Of a stretch of 46,187 nucleotides of DNA, positions 25,501-33,822 are shown piece by piece. The notes under the pieces are model-generated. The model was not told the origin of the DNA, ran no database searches, and saw only the letters and a list, made by a program, of their open reading frames with translations. The DNA lies in the IMG/VR virus record IMGVR_UViG_3300038701_000386, positions 1 through 46,187 of that record; one strand, 5' to 3'. Source of the DNA: a virus. Position 1 is the stretch's first letter. Each line of letters begins with the position of its first letter. The translations under genes were made by a program, and so were the position numbers.

Positions 25501-28493
25501 GGATTTGTCGATGTAAATGTAGTATCTCCTGCTAATACATTTAAAAATTCTATTTGAGGAGCTTCCGGGTCTCTAGGTCCAATATATGTTCCAGAAGGTG
25601 TTTCAGGTTTCCAGCCACTAGGCCCTTGAAATAACCCAGTCCCATTAGATTCATCTACAGGACGAACCTTTAGATACCATCTTTTTCTTTTGTTAGAACC
25701 ATTACCGAAGTCGCCTTTTCTAGAATTATCCTGATAATTTCTAAATCTTTCTACAGGTTCTACTTGTGTTATTTTGTATACTATTTGATCTGGATCTTCT
25801 TTAAACCTAAACAATCCACCTACGCTTTCTAATATGTCAATAGCTTTTCTATATTCAGTATAAACTGTTTTTCCAATACCAAAGTCCTTACCTTTTGGCC
25901 ATATACCTGCAAAGCCTATTGTTAAATCTTGACCTCCTACTGTAAAACCACCTCCTACACTTGGTTTGCCATAAGGCGCAAAAGCAACAGCTCCGTTATC
26001 TATAAAAAATCCATCACGCCAATTATCATCTAAAATGTTATTTTCTGTCATATAAACATCAGTCCAACCTATCTTCAAAGCTTGACTAACAGCATAGTTA
26101 GTTGAGTTTCCTTCGTTTAATAAATACTGCTGTAATGTAGCGTCTTTATATAATTTTACAAAAAATCTACCTTCAAATTCCGGTTTATTTTCAAATTCTT
26201 TGAGTGCAAATTCTGTAGAAATACCTTCAACAAGATTACCTGAATCGTCAAACATCCATTCAACATCATCTCCAAACCTTTCTTCAATATTAATAGAATA
26301 CCAATCAATTGAAGAAACATTTTGCTCCTCCATGCTTGATATTTTATAATAATCTGATCTATTCTGCGCATTAAAAAATCTTACTAATCTAGTTTTAGAT
26401 ATAGAAGCAGGATCTATTACTGATTTAGCTGAACTTGCGTCTAAACTTTCTTTTTTAATTCTAAATGATTGAAACTGAACCTCTGGCTTTGCTAATGGAT
26501 CTATATTATCTGAACCAGCAACTTGCCCTAAAATACCTACTGTTTCTTTTAAAAACAAAGGAGCTTCGTTTGATATAGCTACTATTTTGTATTTAGCTGA
26601 CTCCAATACAGGTTCACTAGAATCGTGTCGTTTTTTTAATTCTAAAAATGTTTCTTCATCCACCTTGTTTCTATCTGAAGAAGAAAAGCTAATCCAAATA
26701 TTACCATCTGCAGCGTCGTACCAACGATCCATAGCTAAGTTATAGTATTCATTGGATGTTTCTTTTATATAATATCTAAAACTAGCAAAATCTTTAGGTT
26801 TATTACCTTTAGCTTGAACGGTTATATTATTATAATTTAAAGATTCTTTTTTTAATAGTTTAATTGCAGCAGACTCAGAAGTAAACACAGGTGTTTGACG
26901 ACCATAGCCATCTTGAAAAACAACACCTAATTGATAAGTTCTTTGTGTTTTTATTGATTTATTAGGAACACCAGGTAAAACCTCTAGGTCTGAATTGTGA
27001 GAAATTGAAACATTTAAAGAAGGTACTACCTGATTGTTTAATTCATCTATTAAATTGAAATTCTGTAAATAATTACCATAGATCAATCTATTACCTGTTA
27101 TTTCTTGAGATTTAGCTTTTCTTGGTACATTATCGTATACTCTTAATATTTGATTTGATGGAAGAACAGAAGAAATAATTTCAGATTTAATTCTAAATTC
27201 ATTTGCATTCCATATGTCGCTATTTCTTTTAAAAGTATCAACAACATAAACTGTTTGATTTCCAGCCTCTTTGTAAAGCAAGTCAACTTCTGCAACATCA
27301 ATAGGAGTATCTAAGTCAGCAAAGTTTTTAATAATACATTGCTTCATTTGATTTACCATTCCTAAATTATAACCTTTTTTAGGTTCGTAATCAAAATCTC
27401 CAGGTAAAAATGCTACTTCAGAAAATGTTGAAAATGAAGAGTAATAACCGTCTTTGTATTTATATCTGTAAGCAAATCTAGGAAATTTAAATTCAAAAAA
27501 TGGATCTTCTTCTAAAGTTACATTCCATGTTATATCTCCATCTTGCACGGTTTCTGGTACAGATAATATAGAAATAACTATAGAAGTTTGTGTTTCGCCT
27601 TGAGGCACACTTAACACTTCTGCTCTTACAGTATATTCTTCAGGAATAGCAGAACCTGGTAATTCTACAGACCCATTAAAGGTTAAAACATCACCAACAG
27701 AATAAAAGGGATAAGGGCTTGATAACCAATTTATAGTAAATTGAGTACCTATTGGCGCTGCTATTCTTTCAGGTGGATTATTTATATCATTTATAACAAA
27801 GTTTTGCTGTGTTGTACCGTTTATAACAGCAGGATTGCCATTAGCATCTACAGCTCTAGTCTTTGATAATTCTAGAACTAATGGGTTTACAGGCGCTTTT
27901 TTAATTACAGTTATATCTGATTCTATAAAATCGCGAGCTAAATTACTATCTGCTCCATAAAAAACGCTATGAGTTATAAAATCACTATTTTTATTAGCTT
28001 CTTTAAAATCTTTTACATTAATTACTTTTGGTTCAGTTTGGTTGTCTGTCCAAAATAATAAATCTTCAATAATATTTATACCTGTTATTAAATAGTCTTT
28101 GCTAAATTTTAATATATTATTAGTGTCTACTAATATAGGCGATACCACCTCTGTTTTTTGGTCATACTCAGCAATAGCGCTTACACCGTCACTAGCTATA
28201 AACCAATATATCTTTTCATTAACATCATCTTTTATTTGACCAATTTTATACGGGTTTGTTAATGAGTTAATATAACCGCTTGTCCAAGAAGTGTATACAT
28301 TTGTACTAGGGTTTAAACTTCTATAAAATTTAGAAGCATTACCTGCTATATTTTGTAAAGCACCAACATTACTACCGTCAGAAGTAGAGATTTCTAAATT
28401 TATAGCATCTCTATATTCGCCGTTTGGTACTAAACGTTCATCAAGGTCTTTATTCATTTTCCCTGATGTAAACGCATGGATCAATTCTGGCAT
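22524..28493 (-). CDS. large tail protein with stabilisation-type N-terminus and Ig-like C-terminus
   Basis: This 1989-aa protein begins with the sequence style of phage tail-tube/stabilisation proteins (HAFTSGKMNKDLDERLVPNG, then EYRDAINLEIS, residues 5-36), followed by long beta-rich structural domains. From about residue 1440 the composition changes to repeated beta sandwiches with loops such as DEGYTILYP, DNGYYFFEEP and NSGYTFTANP. This suggests Ig- or fibre-like modules that could bind the host surface. It ends with two nearby cysteines (CNDTEG ... NITNCN). It is probably the tail nozzle or knob with fused receptor-binding or fibre-docking modules, encoded right after the ring proteins. 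Confidence 0.75.
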   Translation of the reverse strand: MPELIHAFTSGKMNKDLDERLVPNGEYRDAINLEISTSDGSNVGALQNIAGNASKFYRSLNPSTNVYTSWTSGYINSLTNPYKIGQIKDDVNEKIYWFIASDGVSAIAEYDQKTEVVSPILVDTNNILKFSKDYLITGINIIEDLLFWTDNQTEPKVINVKDFKEANKNSDFITHSVFYGADSNLARDFIESDITVIKKAPVNPLVLELSKTRAVDANGNPAVINGTTQQNFVINDINNPPERIAAPIGTQFTINWLSSPYPFYSVGDVLTFNGSVELPGSAIPEEYTVRAEVLSVPQGETQTSIVISILSVPETVQDGDITWNVTLEEDPFFEFKFPRFAYRYKYKDGYYSSFSTFSEVAFLPGDFDYEPKKGYNLGMVNQMKQCIIKNFADLDTPIDVAEVDLLYKEAGNQTVYVVDTFKRNSDIWNANEFRIKSEIISSVLPSNQILRVYDNVPRKAKSQEITGNRLIYGNYLQNFNLIDELNNQVVPSLNVSISHNSDLEVLPGVPNKSIKTQRTYQLGVVFQDGYGRQTPVFTSESAAIKLLKKESLNYNNITVQAKGNKPKDFASFRYYIKETSNEYYNLAMDRWYDAADGNIWISFSSSDRNKVDEETFLELKKRHDSSEPVLESAKYKIVAISNEAPLFLKETVGILGQVAGSDNIDPLAKPEVQFQSFRIKKESLDASSAKSVIDPASISKTRLVRFFNAQNRSDYYKISSMEEQNVSSIDWYSINIEERFGDDVEWMFDDSGNLVEGISTEFALKEFENKPEFEGRFFVKLYKDATLQQYLLNEGNSTNYAVSQALKIGWTDVYMTENNILDDNWRDGFFIDNGAVAFAPYGKPSVGGGFTVGGQDLTIGFAGIWPKGKDFGIGKTVYTEYRKAIDILESVGGLFRFKEDPDQIVYKITQVEPVERFRNYQDNSRKGDFGNGSNKRKRWYLKVRPVDESNGTGLFQGPSGWKPETPSGTYIGPRDPEAPQIEFLNVLAGDTTFTSTNPAIFETEPKESAELEIYHSASKIYPISEYGNAHTLDWFNCYSFGNGVESDRIRDDFNATTIDNGPIVSAVLKEPYNEERRLTGLIFSQIFNSISGVNNLNQFIQAESITKDLNPIYSSIQKLHSRDTNLVVLCEDKCLRILANKDALFNADGNANVTSNNNVLGQAVPYVGEFGISKNPESFASYGYRVYFSDKNRGVVLRLSNDGLEEISRYGMSNFFAENLKESDTVWGSFDDDKGAYNISLSKLSNEWSSKLEDGVIDSNVTTITNPTSTTISFKEGINGWESRKNFSAEGGISLNDRYYTFKNGIAWEHRIEGVKQNNFYGTQYDSAITLLINDMPTVVKKYKTLNYTGSQSRKYVYSNNDYDGLNIAEVSELQLQDLTTETLDKNGWYTNYIKTDLQEGYIKQFLDKENKWFNYIKGDATYFNSNTDNNIDSKEFSVQGIGRASVVTAPPVSAYNVRVFNNNTSVNYTISEINFTATAGDDLNDTGVQSLLITPDEGYTILYPNFSIINTPAEIINTSFTQSGDNIVFSFEFADNTLMPSNNVDFALEIQGTANDQLYLIQGGYEINGTNSTPNQEISVYTGAGAFNSTSVILTKTVTADNGYYFFEEPQLSIAIGNQNSYDVVTNKTYDIDQNLVAVEFVVSYTFPNVNITSDSIVIQANAIPIVVETQLINGFTLNGNSGYTFTANPIGEALTLNLIGDPGALYSVELLDVDLNSTIYASNVAMNSTGIAEITNIIIPSIEDEKSPYELKITGDISTAVANDGAGITIDIEQQEIVGLKVAIETNNPALALSSTGKKSSFTANTEYVPGQEPVINFSFTATSSGGPISEDATIDATSFTPNIPSPDIEDSDWTYSLQSISQTLNDPPNDEFTLTGSIIVNVSGDNYITHTLDLDSFISTPSAVTYDSAVAVDDCNDTEGIASTFSSVLASNVVVGNSIPGLAQGTYRLSNGLTNGNTYDISSLLVTSYTVTVDSTSEITNITNCN

Positions 28494-28496
28494 ATT

Positions 28497-29408
28497 TTAG
28501 TGTTTTATAATTTTGGATTTATTACGCATTACTTGTGTAATCTCCTCTATTTTTATTTTAGATAAACGTATTTTAGCATTTCGTCTGGCTGCAGCAGCTT
28601 CTCTTTTATATCTAGATACTATATATTCCTGCGTATTAGCCCTTGTAGATAAAATAGAATAAGCAATATATTTATATAAAGCCTCTTCTGCAAATTTATG
28701 TACTACCATTTCTTCATCGGTAGCTAACCCATCTGAAATGTATTTTAAAGTTACGATGCGATTCACCATGGAAGAATCAAAGAAAATAATTCCTTGCAAT
28801 GGGTCAATATAAAACACCCCGTTAATTTGAGAATGTTCAGGGTTTAATCCATATCTTCTTCCAAAAGAAGCTCCGTTTAATAAATCTTCATTGTTAATAT
28901 TATCAGCATATTCTTTGTTGGGACTATCAGATGATTGAAATTTTTTTCTAGTTTCAGATTCATCTGCGGTAATTATTTCTTCACTTTGCTCATCAAACAA
29001 ATATTCCATATTATTATCTTGTAGTATAGGTAATGGATTACTTGTTTTACTAGTAGGATATATAATTCTTTCTATACCGCTTTGATCTACCCAAGTTAGC
29101 TTCACATAGTTAACATAGTCTTTAGGGAGTATAAAGCTTAAATTTGGCCCAATTTCTATTTCTTGTGATTTAATAGAAGGTAGCAAGTCAAAACTAAATT
29201 CTTGGATACCACGCTTTGCATGGAACATTACATCAGTTCTTTTTACTTTGCTTATAATTTTTTCTTCACCAACATAAGCTATCATAAAGTTATTTATAAT
29301 ATCTTTTATACTAGTAAACTGATAGCTACCGTAGTTTTCATCAAAACTATTCCAAACACCATCAGGCCCTAAATAGTATTGTTCATCTGTTTGATTTATT
29401 AAACCCAT
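28497..29408 (-). CDS. connector/tail ring structural protein
   Basis: This 303-aa protein has an N-terminal YYLGPDGVWNSFDENYGSYQ, a helical region (KDIINNFMIAYVGEEKIISKVKR), a beta core with 'FILPKDYVNYVKLTW', and a basic C-terminal helix (RYKREAAAARRNAKIRLSK). This pattern matches the tail-ring or head-tail connector proteins of crAss-like and similar podoviruses. It lies between the other ring protein and the large tail protein. The neighbours are 3 bases away on each side. The exact ring it forms is inferred from order only. Confidence 0.7.
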   Translation of the reverse strand: MGLINQTDEQYYLGPDGVWNSFDENYGSYQFTSIKDIINNFMIAYVGEEKIISKVKRTDVMFHAKRGIQEFSFDLLPSIKSQEIEIGPNLSFILPKDYVNYVKLTWVDQSGIERIIYPTSKTSNPLPILQDNNMEYLFDEQSEEIITADESETRKKFQSSDSPNKEYADNINNEDLLNGASFGRRYGLNPEHSQINGVFYIDPLQGIIFFDSSMVNRIVTLKYISDGLATDEEMVVHKFAEEALYKYIAYSILSTRANTQEYIVSRYKREAAAARRNAKIRLSKIKIEEITQVMRNKSKIIKH

Positions 29409-29411
29409 ATA

Positions 29412-30143
29412 TTATGCTTTTTCTTGTTGAATAGTTTCTTGTTCTTCGCTATTGGCTACTTGGTAAACAGATAGATCTTTTATCAATATTCCAGCTAATT
29501 CTAATATTTTAAAAACCAATTCAGTTTCTTCAGAAGAATGTAGTTCGAAGTCTACTGAATACGTAGCATCATATAAAGCCTCTCCAAATACATTTTGGTA
29601 TTTCCATTGTACTTTTGCAGGTTTCTTTATATACTGTATTTCTATATCAGCACTTTCGGTTATTTCTGAATTACCATATACTCTTATGCCGTTTGAGTTA
29701 GCAACAAATATAGGGCGTATGTTTTGTGGTTTTGTTAAAGGTGAGGAATTTATATATAAAAACTCATTAGCGTTTATGCGTTCTGCTTCAATAGCTTCTG
29801 TAGAACTAACGCCAAAAGAATTTGTTGTTTCATTTTTATATACAACTGAGCCTAGTCTGTATAAATTATCTGGTAAAATAAAATAATTTCCAATTCTATT
29901 AGGAGAAGAGGAAGTTTCAAATATATTTATTTTTTCATTAAGTATATTTAGCATATCAGAATATTCCGTATCGTTTCCAGGTATTCTGCCAAATTGGTTT
30001 ATATCGTAAAAGTATTGCTCAAATAAATCCATTTGCGCTTGATTAGCAAATAAATTAAATTCTTGCGGTGTTATATAACCCCTTTGTTCTTTATTAAGTA
30101 TACCTAATACTCTTTGGTAAACTGTATCTACACTTACGCTCAT
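29412..30143 (-). CDS. head-tail connector / ring protein
   Basis: This 243-aa protein has a highly characteristic N-terminus (VYQRVLGILNKEQRGYITPQ, then EFNLFANQAQMDLFEQYFYD, residues 8-47), seen in adaptor-type structural proteins of several phage groups. The middle is beta-rich, with FILPDNLYRLGSVVY. The acidic C-terminus has an EEQETIQQEK tail. It is encoded in the block between the capsid and tail genes, where adaptor or ring proteins linking portal and tail are expected. The distinction from an ordinary tail-tube protein is not certain. Confidence 0.72.
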   Translation of the reverse strand: MSVSVDTVYQRVLGILNKEQRGYITPQEFNLFANQAQMDLFEQYFYDINQFGRIPGNDTEYSDMLNILNEKINIFETSSSPNRIGNYFILPDNLYRLGSVVYKNETTNSFGVSSTEAIEAERINANEFLYINSSPLTKPQNIRPIFVANSNGIRVYGNSEITESADIEIQYIKKPAKVQWKYQNVFGEALYDATYSVDFELHSSEETELVFKILELAGILIKDLSVYQVANSEEQETIQQEKA

Positions 30144-30158
30144 ATGTTTGTTTTTATT

Positions 30159-30198
30159 TATAGTAATTAGGCCACACTAATGCAGCCTAATCGCTATA
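30159..30198 (-). other. hairpin between the 275-aa gene and the ring protein gene
   Basis: TATAGTAATTAGGC and GCCTAATCGCTATA can pair over 14 positions with two mismatches, around a 12-base loop (30173-30184). It lies in the 67-base gap before the ring protein start. There is no U-run at the proper side, so it is more likely a processing, stability or attenuation element than a terminator. Confidence 0.5.
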
Positions 30199-30210
30199 AA
30201 AATGTGTAAC

Positions 30211-31038
30211 CTAGTTAAGTTTCTTTAAAATTGCTTTGTAAACTTCCATTCCATCATCAGTCTTAAAATAAGAAGCTAATGCAGAATAAGGATGCTCATC
30301 AAAAGGAACAGTCATTAATTTTCTATTTGACTCTCCGTATGTAAATGTGCGCTGATCTGCTGATAATCTTAAAATACCTGCTTCAACTGCTTTCGCTCCA
30401 GTATTCCTTAATTGAATAGAATCATCATTAGCTAACTCAATAAATAATGACGGATTTCTTTTAGCAAATATCATCAAGTCTCTTTTTAATTCACTAGTAG
30501 ATAAAGTTGTAACTTTTTCTCCATATTCAGATCTTAATATCGCTTCAGCGTGATCTATGTCTATGTTTTTAGCTATTGTAAGAGCTTCTAATTCAAATTC
30601 AATCCATTCAAGCTCGTTAACAGAATTAGCTTCTTTATCAAGCTCTTTGTATATTTTATTTCTTAATGGATGATATAATGATAATAATTTTTGCAGGGCA
30701 ACATCTTCTTTTTTTACGGTTAATACACCGTCTCTAAACACAATACGACCTAATGTAACTTGTCCTTTTTGTTCGTCTACAAAAGGGCTAGCTTGATTAG
30801 TAGCGTATCTTAATTCTCTTTGATAACCAGATTCTTCATCAAACCATAATAAAGGTTTTCTACCGTTATGCTTTGCTGGTAGTGTAAATATTAAAGGAGA
30901 CTTACCCGTGCTTAAATAATAAGTTCTGTCTTTATATTCCCACTTTGGTTTAACTGATTTTTTTTGAACTGGTGCAGTTTTTGCAACAGTTGGCTGAGGC
31001 GTAACCTCGCTTTTTGTAGCTGTAGCTTTTTTAGCCAT
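30211..31038 (-). CDS. structural protein following the capsid gene
   Basis: This 275-aa protein has an N-terminal low-complexity A/K/T/P-rich tail (about 1-30), then a beta-rich part (YKDRTYYLSTGKSPLIFTLP, WFDEESGYQRELRYA) and a helical middle (ELEWIEFELEALTIAK, LKRDLMIFAKRN). It sits directly downstream of the capsid gene with hairpins on both sides. A minor capsid, head-completion or decoration role is plausible. I do not recognise a named family. It ends with TAG. Confidence 0.6.
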   Translation of the reverse strand: MAKKATATKSEVTPQPTVAKTAPVQKKSVKPKWEYKDRTYYLSTGKSPLIFTLPAKHNGRKPLLWFDEESGYQRELRYATNQASPFVDEQKGQVTLGRIVFRDGVLTVKKEDVALQKLLSLYHPLRNKIYKELDKEANSVNELEWIEFELEALTIAKNIDIDHAEAILRSEYGEKVTTLSTSELKRDLMIFAKRNPSLFIELANDDSIQLRNTGAKAVEAGILRLSADQRTFTYGESNRKLMTVPFDEHPYSALASYFKTDDGMEVYKAILKKLN

Positions 31039-31067
31039 AATATAATATAATTAAATAATTTAATAAA

Positions 31068-31101
31068 GGTAATACCTACCCTCGTATATACAACAAGGGT
31101 A
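31068..31101 (-). other. hairpin downstream of the major capsid gene
   Basis: TACCCT (31077-31082) and AGGGTA (31096-31101) can pair around a 13-base loop, next to GGTAATACC (31068-31076), a second small stem. They lie in the 82-base gap between the capsid stop and the next gene. They may partly terminate transcription or stabilise capsid mRNA, but no clear U-run follows. Confidence 0.45.
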
Positions 31102-31120
31102 AATATTACACTAGTTTTTA

Positions 31121-32542
31121 TTATGCTGAAATCTTTTTCAACAATACAAAGTTATTAGCTCCTTGTACACATAAACATCTTTCTGATAAGAAGTGAACGT
31201 TCATTGCGTCTTCGTCGCTTGTGTAGTTTCCACCAACAGATCCAGTAATCCAAGATTTCATTTTTCTGTCGTCAGCTTCAGAAGCTCTATAACGTACGTG
31301 TAAAAATGGTCTTGAAATGTTCTTACCTAATTGTTGATCATAAACCGTAGAAGTTCCTGCTGGTACAATAACACCTTCAACATCTCCTACTAATCCACGA
31401 GTAGTAGCGTCGTTTAAGTATTTCCAGTCAGTTTTATAGAAGTCATAAGAACCTCTTCTGAATCCAGAGAAACCTAAATTTAAAGCCATATCCTCAGAGT
31501 TGTCAAATACTCCATAAGAAGTACCTCCAGCACCATAAGAATTTTGAGCTGCTAACATATTATCAATACCTAAAGCAGAAGCTCTATCTAAGAACATCAT
31601 GTTTTCTTCAATAGCTCCTTGCTTATCTAATTCTTGTAAGATTAAATCAAAGTCAGCTAAACCGTCAGTTCCACCAAAATCAGCATCAGAATATACTAAA
31701 CCTCTGTTTTCTAAAGCTGAGAATAACCCATCAGATCCAGTAATTTCAGATCCACCGCCTAATCCAGCTGCTGGAGTAATTGGAGAAGCTGCTTTTTCTG
31801 CTTCGATCATAGTCATTTCTAATTGATCTTCAAAACGAATTCTTGCTTCGTGCTCAGATTTTAAATACCATAAGTATCCAGAAGTTCCAGCTTCAGTAGT
31901 TACTTCAACCCAACCAATTTGAGCAGTATCAGAACCGTTTACATTGTATTTATCTCTTAAGATAATTGGTTTGTTACTAAATTGCTCAAAAGCAGCGTCT
32001 ACTGATGTACCTGCGTTAGAAGTTCCTTTAGCATACTCAGAACCGTATACAAATACTTTTACATTACCAGTTCCTGTAACAGTAATATCTCCAGCGTAAC
32101 CAGCGATTGTTAATGTTGCAACACCTGCGTCAACAGATACAGCGCTAACATATGCTTTTTCAACAGTTAAACCAGTAGAATCAGCAATAACAATTGTAGC
32201 TCCAGGACCAATAAGGTTTTTAGAAGCTCCAGATACAGCTGGAATAGTGATAGAAGTTGCAGATACAACAGTTACATCGTCATAAGCAATGTGTAATCTT
32301 CCTTGTTCAGACCATACAACTTGATCAGAAGCCATTGGCATTTCTGCTCCCACCATACGTAAAAATCCTGAGATTGTTCTGTTTCCATAACGCTCTACTT
32401 CTTTTTCGTATACTTCTGGTAAGAATTGTTGTGTAAAATCTAATTGAGATAATGATAAATAGTTATCATTAAATAGTGTTTGTGTAGGACGTGGAGTTAA
32501 ATGATCTAATGCTCCTGCACTTCCTGTAAATGAACCTGCCAT
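31121..32542 (-). CDS. major capsid protein
   Basis: This 473-aa protein is the best match for a major capsid protein of HK97 fold. Its N-terminus (LTPRPTQTLFNDNYLSL) and the block FGNR-like YGNRTISGFLRMVGAE, then SDQVVWSEQGRLH (50-83), look like crAss-type capsid proteins. Residues about 88-168 form an Ala/Thr/Val-rich beta insert. The coding sequence has an unusually even, more G/C-containing codon use than its neighbours, as expected for an abundant protein. It follows a scaffold-like gene and the portal. The assignment rests on composition, context and remembered sequence style. Confidence 0.85.
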   Translation of the reverse strand: MAGSFTGSAGALDHLTPRPTQTLFNDNYLSLSQLDFTQQFLPEVYEKEVERYGNRTISGFLRMVGAEMPMASDQVVWSEQGRLHIAYDDVTVVSATSITIPAVSGASKNLIGPGATIVIADSTGLTVEKAYVSAVSVDAGVATLTIAGYAGDITVTGTGNVKVFVYGSEYAKGTSNAGTSVDAAFEQFSNKPIILRDKYNVNGSDTAQIGWVEVTTEAGTSGYLWYLKSEHEARIRFEDQLEMTMIEAEKAASPITPAAGLGGGSEITGSDGLFSALENRGLVYSDADFGGTDGLADFDLILQELDKQGAIEENMMFLDRASALGIDNMLAAQNSYGAGGTSYGVFDNSEDMALNLGFSGFRRGSYDFYKTDWKYLNDATTRGLVGDVEGVIVPAGTSTVYDQQLGKNISRPFLHVRYRASEADDRKMKSWITGSVGGNYTSDEDAMNVHFLSERCLCVQGANNFVLLKKISA

Positions 32543-32563
32543 AATTTTTTAATTTTTAATTTT

Positions 32564-33790
32564 TTATTTTCTAGTTTTAATTCCAAACTTAGAAGGAGCT
32601 CCGGGATTTATTGCTTTAACCTTAAAACCTCCTAATTGCTCTACACTTTCGTGAGTTCCCCTAGGAGACATGTCAATGTTTTTTGCTTTAGCTACACTTT
32701 CTTTAATAGCATCTGCTTTACCTTGCTCATAAAAATGTTGTGCAATCTTATCCGCGTTCATAGCTGTAAACAAAGACTTATGATAACCCGCTGCGTCACT
32801 AATTTCATTTTTTTCGTTCAAGAACTTCTTGACAAAATTATTAATATCGCTTTGAGCGTCTTTTACTTGATCTACATTATTTACTTTAAAACGAAATTGC
32901 TTTTCTCCAACGTTGAAATCAAAACCTTTGAAATCATTAGAAAAAAGTTTTTCTGTTTTATTTTTAAATATAGAAACTTGTTGTTCAGCTAATTTTGCTG
33001 CTTCCGCGTTTTCTTTTTTATAACGATTAAAAAATTCAATCGCTTTTTGTTGTTCTGGATTTAGTTTAGATCCAGCTTTTATTTCTTCGTAATATTTAGT
33101 TTTTAAACTATCAAGATGCTGCTTAGCTTTTGATAACTCTTCTTTTTTAGCTAATTTTTTTCTTTTAATATCTACTTCATCATCTATGTCACCATCATAA
33201 GAAAAATTGTCTTCCATCAAGAAATCAATTTCTTCTTTATCTAAATGAGGTTTAGTTGTTTCGTAATATTCTCTTAATAACTGATCATCATTTAAAGAAG
33301 AGTAATCAGTGTTTAACTTAACATAATCTTCAAGGCTTCCACCTGTTTCATTAATAAAATCTACAACTTTTTGAATATTTTCAGGAAGTTCTACTCCTGA
33401 TTCTTTTTGCTCAGCTATAGCTTCTTGTATATCTTCTTGTAAATCAACTACTTGCTCTTGAACTTTTTCTTCTTGTATTTCTTCAATTACAGATTCAAGT
33501 TCTTCTTGAACTGGTTGTTCTTCATTTTGAACGGGTTGTTCTTCATTTTGAACGGGGCTTTGTACTTCTTCAACCACTTCTTTGCTGTCGCTACTGTTTT
33601 CGGGTTGTCCGATAGTATCATCGCTTGCATCTGTTTTTTGCTCTGGAACGGCATTTTCAGTTGTATTATTTAATTCGTTTAAATTTACTTTAATAATGCC
33701 ATCGTCATAAGACATAGCTTTATTTTCTTCTGTTTTTTGCTCTTGAACTTTTTCTTCATTCGTTAGAGCTTCTTCATTCGTTTCTAACAT
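32564..33790 (-). CDS. scaffold-like acidic protein upstream of capsid
   Basis: This 408-aa protein has a very acidic, disordered N-terminal third (rich in E, Q and V), with a repeated heptad VQNEEQP at about residues 78-98. A helical middle follows (about 190-300: coiled-coil style KKLAKKEELSKAKQHLDSLK), and the C-terminus is basic (KFGIKTRK). It is encoded between portal and capsid, the usual place of capsid scaffolding proteins. No protease motif is seen. I infer a scaffolding role; another assembly factor is possible. Confidence 0.7.
   Translation of the reverse strand: MLETNEEALTNEEKVQEQKTEENKAMSYDDGIIKVNLNELNNTTENAVPEQKTDASDDTIGQPENSSDSKEVVEEVQSPVQNEEQPVQNEEQPVQEELESVIEEIQEEKVQEQVVDLQEDIQEAIAEQKESGVELPENIQKVVDFINETGGSLEDYVKLNTDYSSLNDDQLLREYYETTKPHLDKEEIDFLMEDNFSYDGDIDDEVDIKRKKLAKKEELSKAKQHLDSLKTKYYEEIKAGSKLNPEQQKAIEFFNRYKKENAEAAKLAEQQVSIFKNKTEKLFSNDFKGFDFNVGEKQFRFKVNNVDQVKDAQSDINNFVKKFLNEKNEISDAAGYHKSLFTAMNADKIAQHFYEQGKADAIKESVAKAKNIDMSPRGTHESVEQLGGFKVKAINPGAPSKFGIKTRK
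33513..33553 (-). repeat. 21-bp tandem repeat in the scaffold-like gene
   Basis: Two almost exact copies of a 21-base unit (starting GGTTGTTCTTCATTTTGAAC on the + strand at 33513 and 33534) encode the heptad VQNEEQP twice in the disordered acidic N-terminal part. The in-frame period suggests copy-number change without harm to the reading frame. Confidence 0.75.
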
Positions 33791-33822
33791 GATAAAATAT
33801 TATATAATTATTACTATTATTA

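Noticed and set aside
13343-30211. Possible recoding of TAG, as known in some crAss-like phages
   Set aside because: Genes at 503-970, 13343, 30211 and 42447 end at TAG at natural C-termini, with the next gene starting at once in some cases, so TAG is an ordinary stop.
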